Positions 21,639 through 32,200 of a stretch of DNA of 64,000 nt are shown here, in pieces. The translations under genes and the position numbers were made by a program. The notes beneath the pieces are model-generated. The model was given only the letters and a program-made list of their open reading frames with translations. It had not been told where the DNA came from and searched no databases. Every line of letters begins with the position of its first letter. Within the stretch, counting starts at the first letter, position 1. The stretch covers positions 427,135 to 491,134 of the forward strand of contig NC_030385.2 in NCBI RefSeq assembly GCF_001625215.2, given 5' to 3'. Origin of the DNA: Daucus carota subsp. sativus (Eukaryota; Streptophyta; Magnoliopsida; Apiales; Apiaceae).

Positions 21639-22655
21639 TGTTATGGCCGAATTTGGCCATAGGATTTAGGCAAGAGGCGCGCCCTTCTCGGTGTGACTCG
21701 GAGGGCGCGGCCTTGGTTCGCGGAGGCGTTTGACTACAACTTTCGACGGGAATCAGGTAAGGCAGGATGGCAAAGGAAAGGGCGCGCCCTCAGGGGTCGC
21801 GTCCACATGTAAATATATTGTATGAGAGGATGAGTGAGTCTCAATAACGACCCTTCCGAGGGATACGAAGACCTACCCTTACGAGGGATATGAAGACTAG
21901 TTACCAGGCTCATCTGGTAGTTGTCAGGCTCATCTGATAGTTCCCGGGCTCATCCGGGCATGATCTACAATCCTCAATCCTGCTATCTGCCGAGTTAACC
22001 CTCGTGTGGGGGCTTGAGGTGATCATGGCTCTTGAAGGCCCTCAGGGGTGACACGAAGGCCGATCATATGTCTGGATCCTGTATTCTGGTGAGTTAGCCC
22101 TCATTGGGGGATTGAGACGATCGTGTAACTTGGCTCCTTACTTGTCTTACCTCTTAGTGAGAACCTTCACTAAGGGGGAAGGGCGCGTCCCTACACCTCA
22201 TGGAATTGGTCACGGCTCTACCAGACATCTCTTCCATGCTACGAAAAGTAACGGTTAGTGTTATCTCTCGTAGTGGAGATAATGTTGTATCCGTGATGTA
22301 CTTGGACTAGGAGTCTGAGGTAGTTGGCCTCAAGGCTTAATTTTAACTGGAGTAGAACTCTAAGTGATAAGTCACCGGCTTAAGGTTGGTCTTATCCCCA
22401 AGAGGCCTAGTCTTGATCAAACTAGGAGTCTTGGTTCAATAGAACTACGTATGGCTTGATCCCCTATAAATATAGGGGTATGTAGGCACATTAGGGGATC
22501 ATGAGTTGAGAGCACAAGGAGGCAACTCAAAACCCTAGTCTCAGCCACCCCTTAAAACACACAACCACCACTCTCCGGCAGCAAAACCACCGTCACAGAT
22601 CTTGATTCCGGCCACGAACCTCATCTTTGTTGATTACCAAATTCCTCCATCAACA
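21639..22655 (+). mobile_element. Solo LTR of a retrotransposon
   Basis: 1017 bp beginning TGTTATGGCC and ending CCATCAACA, so the termini form the short inverted pair TGTT...AACA. A 5-bp duplication, CTGAG, flanks it (21634-21638 and 22656-22660). No internal coding region lies on either side, so recombination between two LTRs probably removed the body. It is much richer in G and C than the surroundings (GGCGCGCCC, GGGCGCGGCC). A TATA box inside the palindrome CCCCTATAAATATAGGGG (22461) suggests the transcription start lies near 22490. Short internal tandem repeats (CCCTTCCGAGGGATACGAAG type, GGCTCATCTGGTAGTT type) lie at about 21850-21960. Confidence 0.85.
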
Positions 22656-22660
22656 CTGAG

Positions 22661-23057
22661 ATTATTCATTTAAAGAAACAACCACCAAAGATGCTTGTTT
22701 TGGTGGACTGCTTCATATTTTGTGCCAGAGTTCTTGAGATGCAGTTTTGCGCTCAAACTTCAATATAAACTATCAAGATGAATTAAAAGCAAAAGTGTAA
22801 TAAAGATTTGGAAAAATCTTAATTTCTCTGGTTGTCGCAGGGTGATAAACAATTGGTCAAATCCTCTCGTAACAAATTAAGATTTGAGGACAAATATGAA
22901 CATGAATACAAATTATTGTTTCTGACATTAGAAGCTTGTGATATATTATTCGATTCGAAAATGATAATAAGGTCGTAGGAAAATTAGTCACTTAAATCTT
23001 TTAGAAAGTTTTCTTTGATTCAAAATTTTGCTGGAGATAATGTACGGAGTTTGGTAG
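22661..23057. other. AT-rich spacer without genes
   Basis: No gene, RNA or element end seen between the solo LTR and the Mutator-like element. Confidence 0.45.
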
Positions 23058-23067
23058 GATTTGAAGT

Positions 23068-23251
23068 GGGTTTTATGTCAAGTAGACCACTCATCTCGCC
23101 AAAAAGTCTCAAGTAGAACATAGGTCTCCACGGCGACTCATTTAAAAGACTAAATCACTATAAAATATCTCACTGTTAATTTTTACAGAAAATATTAACG
23201 GAGCTGTTAAAGGAAGAGTGACATGACAGAGTCAAACGGGTAATTTGACCA

Positions 23252-23298
<47 letters not shown>

Positions 23299-24034
23299 TT
23301 CTACAAAGAAGGTTGGGTTAGGGTTCATGTGCAAAGCTTTGAACAAATTACCATATACATATCCATCTAATTCCTTTCGCCTCTAACATCAGAATCGACC
23401 AAAAACCATAATCCCTATATCAACCAAGTCAAACTCGTAGTCCGTTATGCCCAGCATGTCAAACCATAACGTGGTCGTTTGCGAATGTGGGTTGTATGCT
23501 CAAGAACCTCCTGGACTACGAAGAACCCAAGGAGACGTTTCTGGAGTTGTCACAAAAGCAAGGTAAACCTTCATACTAACCTTGTTCGATCGCATTGAAG
23601 AGACAAACAGAGCTTTGATTCTGACTAGTAAATCCTCAATCGCAGCAAGATTACTCCTTTTCAAACCCTAAATCACAGCAGCATGAACTGTTCTTGGTCT
23701 TCCCCAAATTTGAAGCCGTAGACGATCGATAGTTTGCATCTGCTTGATAGTTGTATGCAGACATGTTTTGTTTTTGTTTTGATTTCATGTTTTGATTTTG
23801 TTTAATCTGTTTACAAGTCAGCGCCTACTGTATTGCCATATGTACTGTCATCCGTGCATTTCTAGCCGTTATTAACGGAGGATTTTTAATGTAACGTTTT
23901 CCGTTTAATTTTTTTGAAAAAGTTAACGGTGGGATATATTACAGTGATTTAGTCTTTTAAATGAGTCGCCATGGAGATCTATGTTCTACTTGAGACTTTT
24001 TAACGAGACGAGTGGATTACTTGATATAAACCCC
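23068..24034. mobile_element. Mutator-like element with ~115-bp inverted repeats
   Basis: 967 bp. The left end GGGTTTTATGTCAAGTAGAC and the reverse complement of the right end, GGGGTTTATATCAAGTAATC, start inverted repeats that stay similar for about 115 bp (AAAAAGTCTCAAGTAGAACA, CGACTCATTTAAAAGACTAA). The flanks carry a perfect 10-bp duplication, GATTTGAAGT (23058-23067 and 24035-24044), which fits Mutator-like elements. The left arm is followed by a TA microsatellite (23255-23290). The centre is more gene-like than the arms (see 23447-23562). No transposase is present. Confidence 0.88.
23447..23562 (+). pseudogene. Exon-like segment inside the Mutator-like element
   Basis: An ATG at 23447 (second ATG 23456) opens a 38-codon frame reading MSNHNVVVCECGLYAQEPPG and onward, ending at AG before GTAAAC, a good donor; a possible acceptor (CAATCGCAG) lies near 23645. 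The CxCG pattern resembles the start of plant GRF-type zinc-finger proteins, but too little is present to be sure. Upstream, GGTTAGGGTT and a CT/CA-rich stretch look like a plant leader. I infer a captured first exon; no continuation is visible. Confidence 0.4.
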
Positions 24035-24349
24035 GATTTGAAGTCGGAGGAGTCGCGTCAAAAGAAAATACTAAAAACATGGCAACAACGGCTGGGAATT
24101 TGATGGGGAGCAGGGTAGGCCATTGATTTGCCATTGATTTACCATAGCCACCATTACATACAAGTTGGGTAGACTGTAGATGCATACAAGTTAAATTTGC
24201 AGAAATTTTAATAAAGACAGATAAAATGATGGTGCTGCCGGCGTGTTCCCCCTTGCTATATCTATTTTATTTGCACACGTTATTTTCACCCCTTTATTAC
24301 TATGCCTACTACACTGTTCCTTTCTTTTTAATTATTGTTCCTTAACATA

Positions 24350-24573
24350 GGGGCCGTTTGAGTTAACTTAAAATAAATGACTTCTTGCTTAAACTAGAGA
24401 AGTGAAGCAGAAGTAAAAAGTAAATAAGTTAATAAAGTATTTGAAAAAGATGTAGAAGCTGTGAGAGAAAAATTAACATTTTCAGCTTTTTAAAAATGCT
24501 TCTACTTATTTACACAAACGGGTTAAGAGAAGTAGAAGTCAAAATAACTTCTGCTTCTGCAAAACAAACATCA
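24350..24573. mobile_element. GGGCCGTTTG-family MITE, copy 2
   Basis: Starts GGGGCCGTTTGAGTTAACTT and tracks copy 1 (9740) along its length, including TAAATAAGTTAATAAAGT, GAAGCTGTGAGAGA, CACAAACGGGTTAAGAGAAG and CTTCTGCTTCTGCAAAAC. The right end is decayed (CAAACATCAC), so no target duplication can be read. Confidence 0.7.
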
Positions 24574-25530
24574 CCGTAATCTCGTTCTATTATTTACTTG
24601 CACACTCAGCACAGAATAAAAGCCTTCTAGCTTCAAATACAAAGCCTTCTACTGTTGTGCATCTTTACTTGGACACGCAAATCACGTGATGCCCCTTCGT
24701 GCCTCTCGTTAACTACCCGAATTTTGGTTTTTGTCCGGTTCATACACAAAAAAATCAATTGAGGATTGAATTGGTCGAATTATATATATTATTTTTTGTA
24801 TTATATATTATAATAATATCGTCAGATATTTATATGATATATTTATGACAAACGAAATTTTGTTCTAATATTCTTGTGGTAACTTATTTCCGATAATTTT
24901 ATTTATTTTGTACTTTATTAGTATGAATCATGTATTTCTAATAAATGATTAAATTATAAATTCTATTATCTGGATCAGTTTATAGGTCTCTAAATGATAT
25001 ATTTTTTTATTTTGTTGATTTGTATGTAATTCTGAATTTTCGAGGAACTTAAAAATCTTGTTTCGACGGATCCATAGACAAGGCTTAGGCTTGTACTGTT
25101 GTGCCACATGTGCTGCTTTCACGGGCCTGATCAAACCTCGGAACCAAGTTGGCCCACGTTTGCTGGGCTTCAACATCCTTGTCTAGTTGTCTTACACTTT
25201 CAACAATAAATAACAAGAAAAAGACATAACCAAGGTCCAAGTGGACGTGATAAAATTTGATGGTCAACTCACCTAGCCACCAACTTCTGAGATGATACAG
25301 CTTCCTTAATCACTTGTGTGATATTAATAAGGTCAAAAATGGTCTTGCAAAAAAAAAAAAATCGATCAAAAAATGATATAAGTCGCATTCTGTCTTTTTA
25401 CAAAACTGTTCGTGGCTCATTACCAACCCCTTTTACCTTTCATCTACTCCCATTATCACATTTCGTGTAGCATTTCCGTATTTAGTAAAGATGACTATGC
25501 AGCAGTCGCATTGGGAAGCCTAAACAATTT
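24574..25530. other. Spacer without a supported gene
   Basis: Mostly AT-rich. A richer patch at about 25075-25200 (CTTGTACTGTTGTGCCACAT) has short open frames on the minus strand but no recognisable protein or splice pattern. Confidence 0.4.
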
Positions 25531-25767
25531 GGGCCGTTTGAATGAGCTTAAAATGAGTGCTTCTTGCTTAAAATAAAAAAGTGGAGTAGAAGTTAGACGC
25601 AAGTTAAGACTTATAAGTGATTAAAGTGTTTGGGAAATAAGTAGAAACCCTGAAACAAAAGCTAGCATTCCTAGTTTTTTATAAGTATTTTTCGACTTTG
25701 TACAAAATAAGTGCTTCTACCTTATAAACCCAGAAACCGGCTTTAAAAGCCTTTGCCAAACAGCCAC
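25531..25767. mobile_element. GGGCCGTTTG-family MITE, copy 3
   Basis: Starts GGGCCGTTTGAATGAGCTTA and ends TTTGCCAAACAGCC, the expected inverted end. It shares TTATAAGTGATTAAAGTGTT and GGGAAATAAGTAGAA with copy 5 (45844) rather than with copies 1 and 2, so there appear to be two subfamilies. Confidence 0.7.
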
Positions 25768-26554
25768 TTTATCTTCGCAATACTACTTCTCTTCTGAAGA
25801 TTACACCAAACTATGCATTTTGATTGTTGAATCATGATATTGAAATATCCGGGACAAAAACAATTGACGTGTATTTTAAAGAGGCAAAGACGAATTTTAT
25901 TCGGGCTTTTACCTCAAGTTGATGATTTGTAAAATAATTTCTCTGCTGATTGTTAAAGGACTATAGTTTAAGCGGAAATCGCCCCGCCCATTTCTGTATG
26001 TGGACGACGGAACCTAGATTTCGAAACAGTCGGGAACAAAATAATAGACAGTTCAATTCTGTGGGTTAGCTCCGACCCAGACAGAGGCAACTGAACAATT
26101 CATCTTCGCAATATAAACGACAACTGAAAATTTTATATGATGATTAATGTCAACCCTTGCTATTACAAAAATCCCTCAATACATAACATGGTCTGTATCG
26201 GTTTAAACCGGTACAACCACGTAAAAAAAACTACAGGGGAATTGAGGAATCATTTACAAAAGGAGAAACCTGATTAGTTTCATCTACAAATATTCAGTTT
26301 TTATGTCTGGTTTATTGTAAACTTGTACTCAGGCTCTAAATTTCTCCGCCGTTTGCCATCATGCTTCACTTGCTCAGATCTTGCTACCTAAGGCTGTTGC
26401 TTTCTTACCGTGCAACCTAAACTCCGAGGTTTAGAAAAAAAAAAAACACTATAGGCATGAGCAGCTACTGAATTTACATAAACCTGTCGTCGGTAAAAAA
26501 ATTATATATATATTTGTGCAATTCCAAATGCGCAGCAAGAGGATGAGACGGTGT
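25768..26554. other. LAZY-gene downstream spacer
   Basis: Contains the likely 3' UTR of the LAZY gene toward 26554 on the minus strand. No other gene or element end identified. Confidence 0.4.
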
Positions 26555-27833
26555 CTAAATCTCCAGAACAATATCTGCAAACCGAAAGACACTAGATCAG
26601 GATATTGTTCGAGGTTAAAAAATGTTTTTCAGTCTGTCGGTTACTAGGAATGGAAAAGTTGATGAATATAACTTACATTCTGAATCTGTTTTGTCCCATT
26701 TACTCTTTTGAACATTTGGCTTGTCTTCTTTTTCCTCTTGTTTTCTCATGTTTGGCATCTGTACATCTTCTATGTATTTTTTCATTGATGATGCTCGAGA
26801 CGTATTCTGAGGGGAGATCTTCTTGGAAAGCATTGTCCTCAAAAGCTGCATTTCGCCATACAATCGCCATCAGAAACAAATTATATAGGATGCCACAGTT
26901 CACAGATTATAGAATTCCAAAGCTCTACTTTATTCGAATAATTTTAGTATTAGATTATGTGAATAAGAAAATAATCATAAATGCTACAGAAATTACCTTC
27001 TCCATTCTTGATTCTGGAAGTGTGTCCCTGAAACTGGGAGTTGGCGCGAATCCACTTCTGCAGACAAACATTTTCTTCAAGAGAAAAGAAACGGATTTTT
27101 TACCAATCGATTTCTTATTGCTTTCCATGCAAGCATCTCTACATCGACCAAGAATCACTTTAATTGTTCTGTCAATGTCTTCTTCGTCTTCGTTATCTTC
27201 ATCAATCAAGTCATTGCATACTGTACTAGATAGTCTACGGTCCACCTCCAAGCTTGACGGGCAATTAAGAAATCTGTCCAGGGGAAGATTAGCAATTCTC
27301 TCATCAACTTTAGCAGCTGGTTTTCGTGATAACAGATTAGTCAACTGTTTTTGTAGCTTTTCAACTTCTTCGGGGGTAAATTCTGCAGCCAATTCTTGAG
27401 AAAGAGATTGATCATCATCTTCAAGTCTCTGTCTCTCTCTGTTGTCTGGGAGATCATTTGTACCAAAAGTTCCAATTGTCAGCATTCCGTTAGACCAGTC
27501 ATTGAATTCTTCATTTTTTGTTTCTTGAATCAATTTATCTGTGGAATGGAAATCAGAAAAGAATTAGACAATAGAATACAAGAATACAATATAACGCTCC
27601 ATACTGTAATCTCTCATGCACCAGCAGTTATTCATAATCAAATAGATTGTGTGTAAACTTACTATTAGTTGAGGTCGAGTTTGATTTTGTGGTCTCTTTC
27701 CCTCTGTGAAGCTTATTTTGCATCCAGCTGAAGAACTGCAATAACAAACAACAAACTTAGCTTCTGAAAAAATTGATCTTGTTGTAAAAGAAGCTAAAAA
27801 ACAAACAAGACATCATCGTTGTTTTACCTTCAT
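26555..27833 (-). CDS. LAZY/NGR/DRO-family gravitropism protein
   Basis: Members of this family relay gravity sensing to auxin flow and set root and shoot branch angle. Exons 27833-27828, 27735-27663, 27538-26997, 26845-26677 and 26574-26555 give 269 residues. The first coding exon is only ATG AAG; the second continues [14 protein letters not shown], giving the family start [11 protein letters not shown]. Conserved motif LTIGTFG lies at about residues 45-51. A middle block contains [18 protein letters not shown] and [20 protein letters not shown], and a later one [21 protein letters not shown] basic helical region [13 protein letters not shown] precedes the terminal YIVLEI, the EAR-like tail shared by this family. 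The tiny first and last exons are easy to miss. LAZY proteins act at the plasma membrane and on amyloplasts, which is family knowledge and not visible here. Confidence 0.94.
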
Positions 27834-29221
27834 TTGTTATATAATGCAAGAAGTATGGCTGAATCGACGATGAATCAAGGAAAGAATACTAGTAAGTTGT
27901 GGTAAGAAGAGTTTTGCAGCTGTTTATGAAAGCTATGCTTGATAATGTGCATTAGGTACTCAGATTATTAAGTAGATCCTAGAAGCCAATGAAAGTTAAG
28001 CTTTGGGAGTAATAAACTATTAAAAACATGGATATTTGCGACGAAAACCTTCACACAGCTTCTCATTGGTCCAAATTTCGAGCTGAGCCTTTGACAGATG
28101 AGTTCTCTGTATACTCTACATACATGATACATGTACCCAAGTATCACTGTCTACTCAAGCATACTGGCCGATAAAATAGTCCTGATTATAATGCAGACAT
28201 ACGTGGACGATGATAGTCGCGTCGGGTCCACAGCGATCAATCACAGATTATGCATTTCAAATAATATTTGTTGCTGATGACTCGGGAGTAAGTCCACAGA
28301 CATGAGGTTAATCTGCGAGACACGGTAGTTAGAGCACCTAATCACTAATTAAACTAATTAAGGGTGTGGTCCTGGCGGGGATGCAAGGCATATGTCGCCA
28401 GAAAACAGTCCATCCTACAAGATCAGACCAACACGTGTGCTCAGGCCTCTGCGTTTTTCTTCTTAATCCTGTTTCCTTTCCTAAATCTCAATTTGTCCTA
28501 TATAATCAGCCTGATCAATTTGTTATCAGAAAGTTATCAAGGGATTACGATTACTCTAAATACGTAGTCCTCATTATAAGCCATCTACATGGAAGACAGT
28601 GTCCATCTATTGAGATTCGAGGATTGTTAATAATCTATAAACTTGTTATTACTAGTTCAATCGATCATCGACACAGCAGCAACTTGGACAAAAGTATCAG
28701 TAAGCTTATACTATTGATTTCTCGAGATGCATGTAACAGACCAGTAAGAATGGAGTCGAGCAGAATCACTGCAACCAAGATGCAACTTTTTCCCTGAGAT
28801 TAAACTATAACAAGGCATGTGCAGATGAGCCACTAGTCAACCTATATTTGGGCAAAGGGGATGAAACTTTCCATTTCTGGAAAGCTCCACGTTTGCTAAC
28901 TACTATAAATAAACATAGCAATGTCGTGGATCTCTACCCTCCATGAAATTGCACCCCTTTTTTGACTAAGCTCGTGATTCATAGATATCATCAATTAAAT
29001 ACTATATCTCAGTAATGCTGTATTAAGATTTGACTTAAAACTCGAGATCAATAAAACCGAATATAATTGAATCCTTTAAAGTAGAGAAAGGTCTTCGAAA
29101 TGTGAGATCAGATTCACCTTATTCGCATCAGAAGTTCAAGTATGACATAGTTGTTCGAGATCAGAATGTACACATACAAAGCCTGTTAGGCTAGGCTGTT
29201 ATCAGGATTGTTATATCTACA
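27834..29221. other. LAZY upstream region and spacer
   Basis: Upstream region of the LAZY gene (minus strand) and downstream flank of the VIT-VWA gene. ACACGTGTG at 28431-28439 is an ACGT-core (ABRE/G-box-like) site. Open frames at 28364-28797 on the plus strand have no recognisable domain or consistent splice pattern, so I do not call a gene. Confidence 0.4.
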
Positions 29222-32200
29222 CTAACCGCAGCATTGGTCACATGAATCACAGATCTCGCAACAGCAGCTGAGGCATTGGAAACATGCGAGGGCAGTACAA
29301 AGTTGGGTAAATGCCACAGCACATTTATCATTTACTTGTGAACAGGCCTGAATGAAGCACATGCAACAGCATCGATCCATTAGACTCCCACAAAAATTCG
29401 TCGCCGCCTTCATCATAAAATCTTTAGATACGTGCAACTTTGGTTCTCCACTGCCAAGAGGAAGATTCTCAGATGTAGCCATTAAGTCACCAAAACCGAT
29501 ACCCGTGTTCCTGAGAAATATTACTTTCCTGCCATTCATCCCCATCATCTGTGGCACAATATTTTCAGCAATCAGCAATTCAGAAGAAATGCACGAAAAT
29601 ATGATAAAATGTTGAATCTCAAATTTATCATTGTGCAACTTAAAATATATAATGTGTTCAAAAAATTGTTGATCAAGTAGAAGTAGCTAGCTACATGTAA
29701 TAATAATCATAACTAGCTGAAAGCTTACCTCTTGTACTAGAACTGGGCCAGACGATTGCTTTCCTTTATCAGTCTGGACTAAAATCAAGCTGGTATACTC
29801 TGATGGAATTCCTGTCTGAATACTCATCTTTGCAACCTAAAAGCATGGGAATAACTCAATTAATCAGAAGCGGATACAATGCATAACAATTTTAGGCAGG
29901 CAAAATCTTTAAAAATTACTTGAAGAACAAACAACTCTTGTTCTACACAAATACTACATCTGCAAATACATGTTACATGCATCAATCCTTTGAGGCATCG
30001 TACCAGATTATAATGTCGATTTATTTCTATAAGCACATCAAAAAGATAAAAAACTAACCTTCTCCTCTAGTGGTTTGCTTCCAGACAACCAAGCATGACA
30101 TGTGAGTGTATCAATATGCCTTCTTGCAAGTACCTGCTTTGAAGAATGAGGGTTAGATGCAAATCCGTGTAGAAGTGCGACGTATTTATTCGAAAAATCA
30201 AAACATATACGGAATTGACTCTGCATTATAAATGCAACGTTGTTTCAGAGGCAGTTGACCTGATTATTGATGTAAAACAAATGCTGTATACATAATCATT
30301 GATCAGCAAAAGACTATTCAAATCAGACACTGATGAATATATGTTCTTGATCGTCAGATAATTAAGTTGAAATTTTTAATTCAAAATTTTAGAAATTACC
30401 CTGTCTAGAGGAATGTCCTTTGCATTTTGTGCTTTCACATCTACCACAAACCTACTCAAATCTGACAAGGTGCCACTAGCTTTAAGCGTATCAGGGAATT
30501 TCCCAGAATATCTGCCTGATACGATCACTGGACAGCCGGCAGAAAGGTCTGGAATACGAGATGGGTACATCTGTGCATGAGGATATACAAAGACAATCAA
30601 GTGAGATGATCACATGAATAAAAAACCAAACAAGAGCACTACATGGAATTGGAAATGATGATTTATTAATCTCGCCATTTGTCAAAAAATGGAGAAATAT
30701 ATATTAGAAAAACTAGAGCTAGAGATTAAGTCTTCTGCAATTACAGAGGAAAATACAATCCCTCGTGCATGAAAGCCACTCTCTTAATGAGACCCCGGTG
30801 GTGAAAACAAACAAAACCCTCACCCCCTCAGCATACAAGCCTGAGGCACTCGATTTGATACCAATTACTACCAAACACAGGTAGAATGTGTAATTTGTCA
30901 ATTATTATTAGTTATGTTTTTGCATAATCAAATATAAGGTAACAGGACTACTCATTACTAACTAGTATCAAACAATAAAATAACGCTAACCTTATCCTCG
31001 GAGATACAAATTGGAGTTAGTATCATATATCTATACAAAACCTCAGTGAAAAAATTACATTAAATGCAGTCTACTCAACTAAAATGAACATATCAGATCC
31101 CTATAGTATACCATATTAAGTTGATGAACCTTGAATGTCATCTCCTAGTGTAGCAGGAATCATTCAAAAACCAAAGAGGCGTATTGAACAATGTACCTCT
31201 AATTTATCAATGTGTTCCAGGGCATCAATTTTGATATTTGTAAGAATGAGAGATGAACTGCTGTCAAATAGCCTTTGCATTCGGAAGGTGATGGAATCTG
31301 AGAAAATAATCATCAAAATATATAGTTCAAAGTTTAGATACCATCATTCAAGAAGACTAGTAACTAGATAACATGAAGACTTCTTGTCAAGAAACATATT
31401 TGAGTTACTTTTCCTTGATAACTAAACTGAGGCAATAAATTGTCACAACCAACTCTAAACAGATAAATATTACATTGATAGTGTTTAGCATTATATAATG
31501 CAGTCCGCGAAGACAAAAACTAAAAGAAGTATTAACATACAAATTATAATATAATTTTAATGTGTAATACAAAGAACTGACCAATATCATATGCAGCATC
31601 ATAATAACCTCTTCCAATTTGCGCAAGCATTTGTAGGAAGAAATGATTACAGTATGAACCTGTAATGGTGAACTTGCATGAAAATAATTTTAAAATCAAA
31701 TGCATAAACAGTACAGCTGATTATTTCTTTTACAATTTTCTTAGTTGCTGACAGAAGAGGCAAATAAAAGTGAAGGCTAACCTATCCCAAATGTGCATAT
31801 ACGAGGAGAATCGGGACCCCAGTCTAAGAAGAGTTTTTTAATGTTGTTGCAAATGTCACGTTCATTTTCAACGGCCCCGTCCGTGATGAGAAAAATTAAA
31901 GGAACTGAATCACCAGTTTCCGCAACCATTTCTATTGCCTGTAGCAAGCATATTAATATACACCTCAGATATATCACAATTGTCCAGATTAAAATACAAG
32001 TATAAATTTTAGAAACACGTTAATAGCTCCAACAAGCATATATATGAGGAATACTAGCAGATTGAAAATGCAACTTCATACCTGATTTAGAGGTGACACG
32101 ATGTTTGTGCCACCTTTTGCAATTAAATTTGTACTGATCCATTCTGCAGCTTTTTCGATTGTCTCATTTGATGCAAGTTCTATGGACGGTGAGAACGCTG

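Noticed and set aside
21850-21960. CRISPR-like short repeats
   Set aside because: They are a few degenerate tandem copies inside a plant LTR, with no regular spacers.
26605-27399. 264-codon plus-strand open frame
   Set aside because: It is antisense to the LAZY-family exons, which have correct splice sites, family motifs and a closing frame on the minus strand.
28364-28797. Overlapping plus-strand open frames (67 and 143 codons)
   Set aside because: No recognisable domain, no splice partners and no promoter or polyadenylation context that singles them out.
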